A stretch of 64,000 nt of DNA. Source: Mycolicibacterium lutetiense (lineage in GTDB: Bacteria; Actinomycetota; Actinomycetes; Mycobacteriales; Mycobacteriaceae). The stretch's first letter is position 1. Each line of letters begins with the position of its first letter. The position numbers were made by a program, and so were the translations under genes. The notes under the pieces were generated by a model. The model made no database searches, had not been told where the DNA came from, and worked only from the letters and a program-made list of their open reading frames with translations. This document shows, in pieces, positions 63,504 to 64,000 of this stretch. The DNA is taken from positions 682,001 to 746,000 of the forward strand of contig NZ_JAGIOP010000002.1 of NCBI RefSeq assembly GCF_017876775.1. The letters are read 5' to 3'.

Positions 63504-64000
63504 GTGCGGTTGCTGGCGTCCACCCGTTCGGTCATCACGCTGCTCAGCGTCGTCGCTGTGGTCCTTGCCGGATGCGCCGATGGCAGCCGGCGCCCGGCCG
63601 GGACCTTCGCCGGGCCGTGCCAGATCCTGTCCAACGGCACCCCGGAGCCCAAGGCTCCGCCGGCGCCGACCCTGGCGACCAACCCTGAGATCGGCACCGG
63701 TTACCGCAGCGACATGAAAGCCGTCCGCACCTCCACCTACGCGGTCGCCACCGCCAACCCACTGGCCACCGAAGCGGCCTGCAAGGTGCTGCGCGACGGC
63801 GGCACCGCAGCCGACGCACTGGTGACCGCACAGGCGGTACTCGGTCTCGTCGAACCGCAGTCCTCCGGGATCGGCGGCGGCGGGTTCCTGCTGTACTACG
63901 ACGCCGCAGGCAATGCGGTGCGCGCGTATGACGGGCGTGAGACGGCACCGGCCGCGGCGACCGAGAACTACCTGCGGTGGGTATCGGAGACTGACCGCAC
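63504..64000 (+). CDS. Lipoprotein gamma-glutamyltransferase (3' cut)
   Basis: The reading frame from GTG 63504 runs off the window end (about 165 residues seen). Signal peptide with a lipobox VVLAGC, then the GGT N-terminal motifs: [23 protein letters not shown] and [17 protein letters not shown], and [11 protein letters not shown] enzymes cleave gamma-glutamyl bonds, such as in glutathione. The catalytic Thr lies beyond the end. Divergent from uvrC. Confidence 0.9.
   Translation, partial: MRLLASTRSVITLLSVVAVVLAGCADGSRRPAGTFAGPCQILSNGTPEPKAPPAPTLATNPEIGTGYRSDMKAVRTSTYAVATANPLATEAACKVLRDGGTAADALVTAQAVLGLVEPQSSGIGGGGFLLYYDAAGNAVRAYDGRETAPAAATENYLRWVSETDR

Overview
The window is chromosomal DNA from a non-tuberculous mycobacterium, probably a Mycolicibacterium-type species. 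GC is high, GTG and TTG starts are common, and gene content and order follow the Mycobacterium tuberculosis stretch from inhA (Rv1484) down to uvrC (Rv1420). Species cannot be fixed from the sequence alone.

Layout. 1-7.7 kb: inhA (cut by the window edge), fabG1, two BatA/DUF58-type genes, moxR1, ripB, ripA and an Rv1476-type membrane protein, all on the minus strand. 8.0-14.7 kb: aconitase with its TetR regulator, a small HTH protein, an ABC-F protein, echA12 and trxB1. 14.8-18.7 kb is a variable stretch: a 13E12-type HNH protein under a perfect LexA box and three poorly known genes, lying where M. tuberculosis has trxA, ctpD and fadE15. 18.7-24.9 kb: the complete sufR-B-D-C-S-U-T operon for Fe-S assembly, with an operator palindrome in front of sufR. 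25.0-31.4 kb: mptB-type mannosyltransferase, an ABC-2 exporter pair, ctaA, an ATP-grasp gene and qor. 31.4-37.4 kb: a foreign-looking cassette. 37.4-46.5 kb: a DUF1254 protein, ctaB, and the pentose-phosphate operon tkt-tal-zwf2-opcA-pgl. 46.6-52.8 kb: ppc, secG and the glycolytic operon gap-pgk-tpiA. 52.8-58.4 kb is a second variable stretch: PLD-like protein, ABC exporter, fatty-acid-hydroxylase-like protein with a TetR gene, DUF1963 protein. 58.4-64 kb: uvrC-rapZ-yvcK-whiA and the start of a lipoprotein gamma-glutamyltransferase.

The best candidate for an undescribed system is the cassette at about 31.38-37.39 kb. Five co-directional genes encode an IMPase-fold protein, two unrecognised proteins, a large KGGTGR-type P-loop ATPase with a TPR array and a C-terminal DUF1508 (YegP-like) domain, and a free-standing DUF1508 protein. 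It sits exactly between the stop codons of two convergent core genes and is bracketed by an 11-bp direct repeat. No integrase or transposase is present. A role in conflict or stress sensing is inference.

Regulatory reading gave several good sites: a perfect LexA box over the start codon of the HNH gene, a one-mismatch LexA-like box plus a cluster of MtrA-like GTCACA motifs upstream of ripA, a SufR-type palindrome, two strong inverted repeats between Rv1476 and acn, and an operator abutting the TetR gene at 57.3 kb. No tRNA, rRNA, CRISPR array or insertion sequence was seen.
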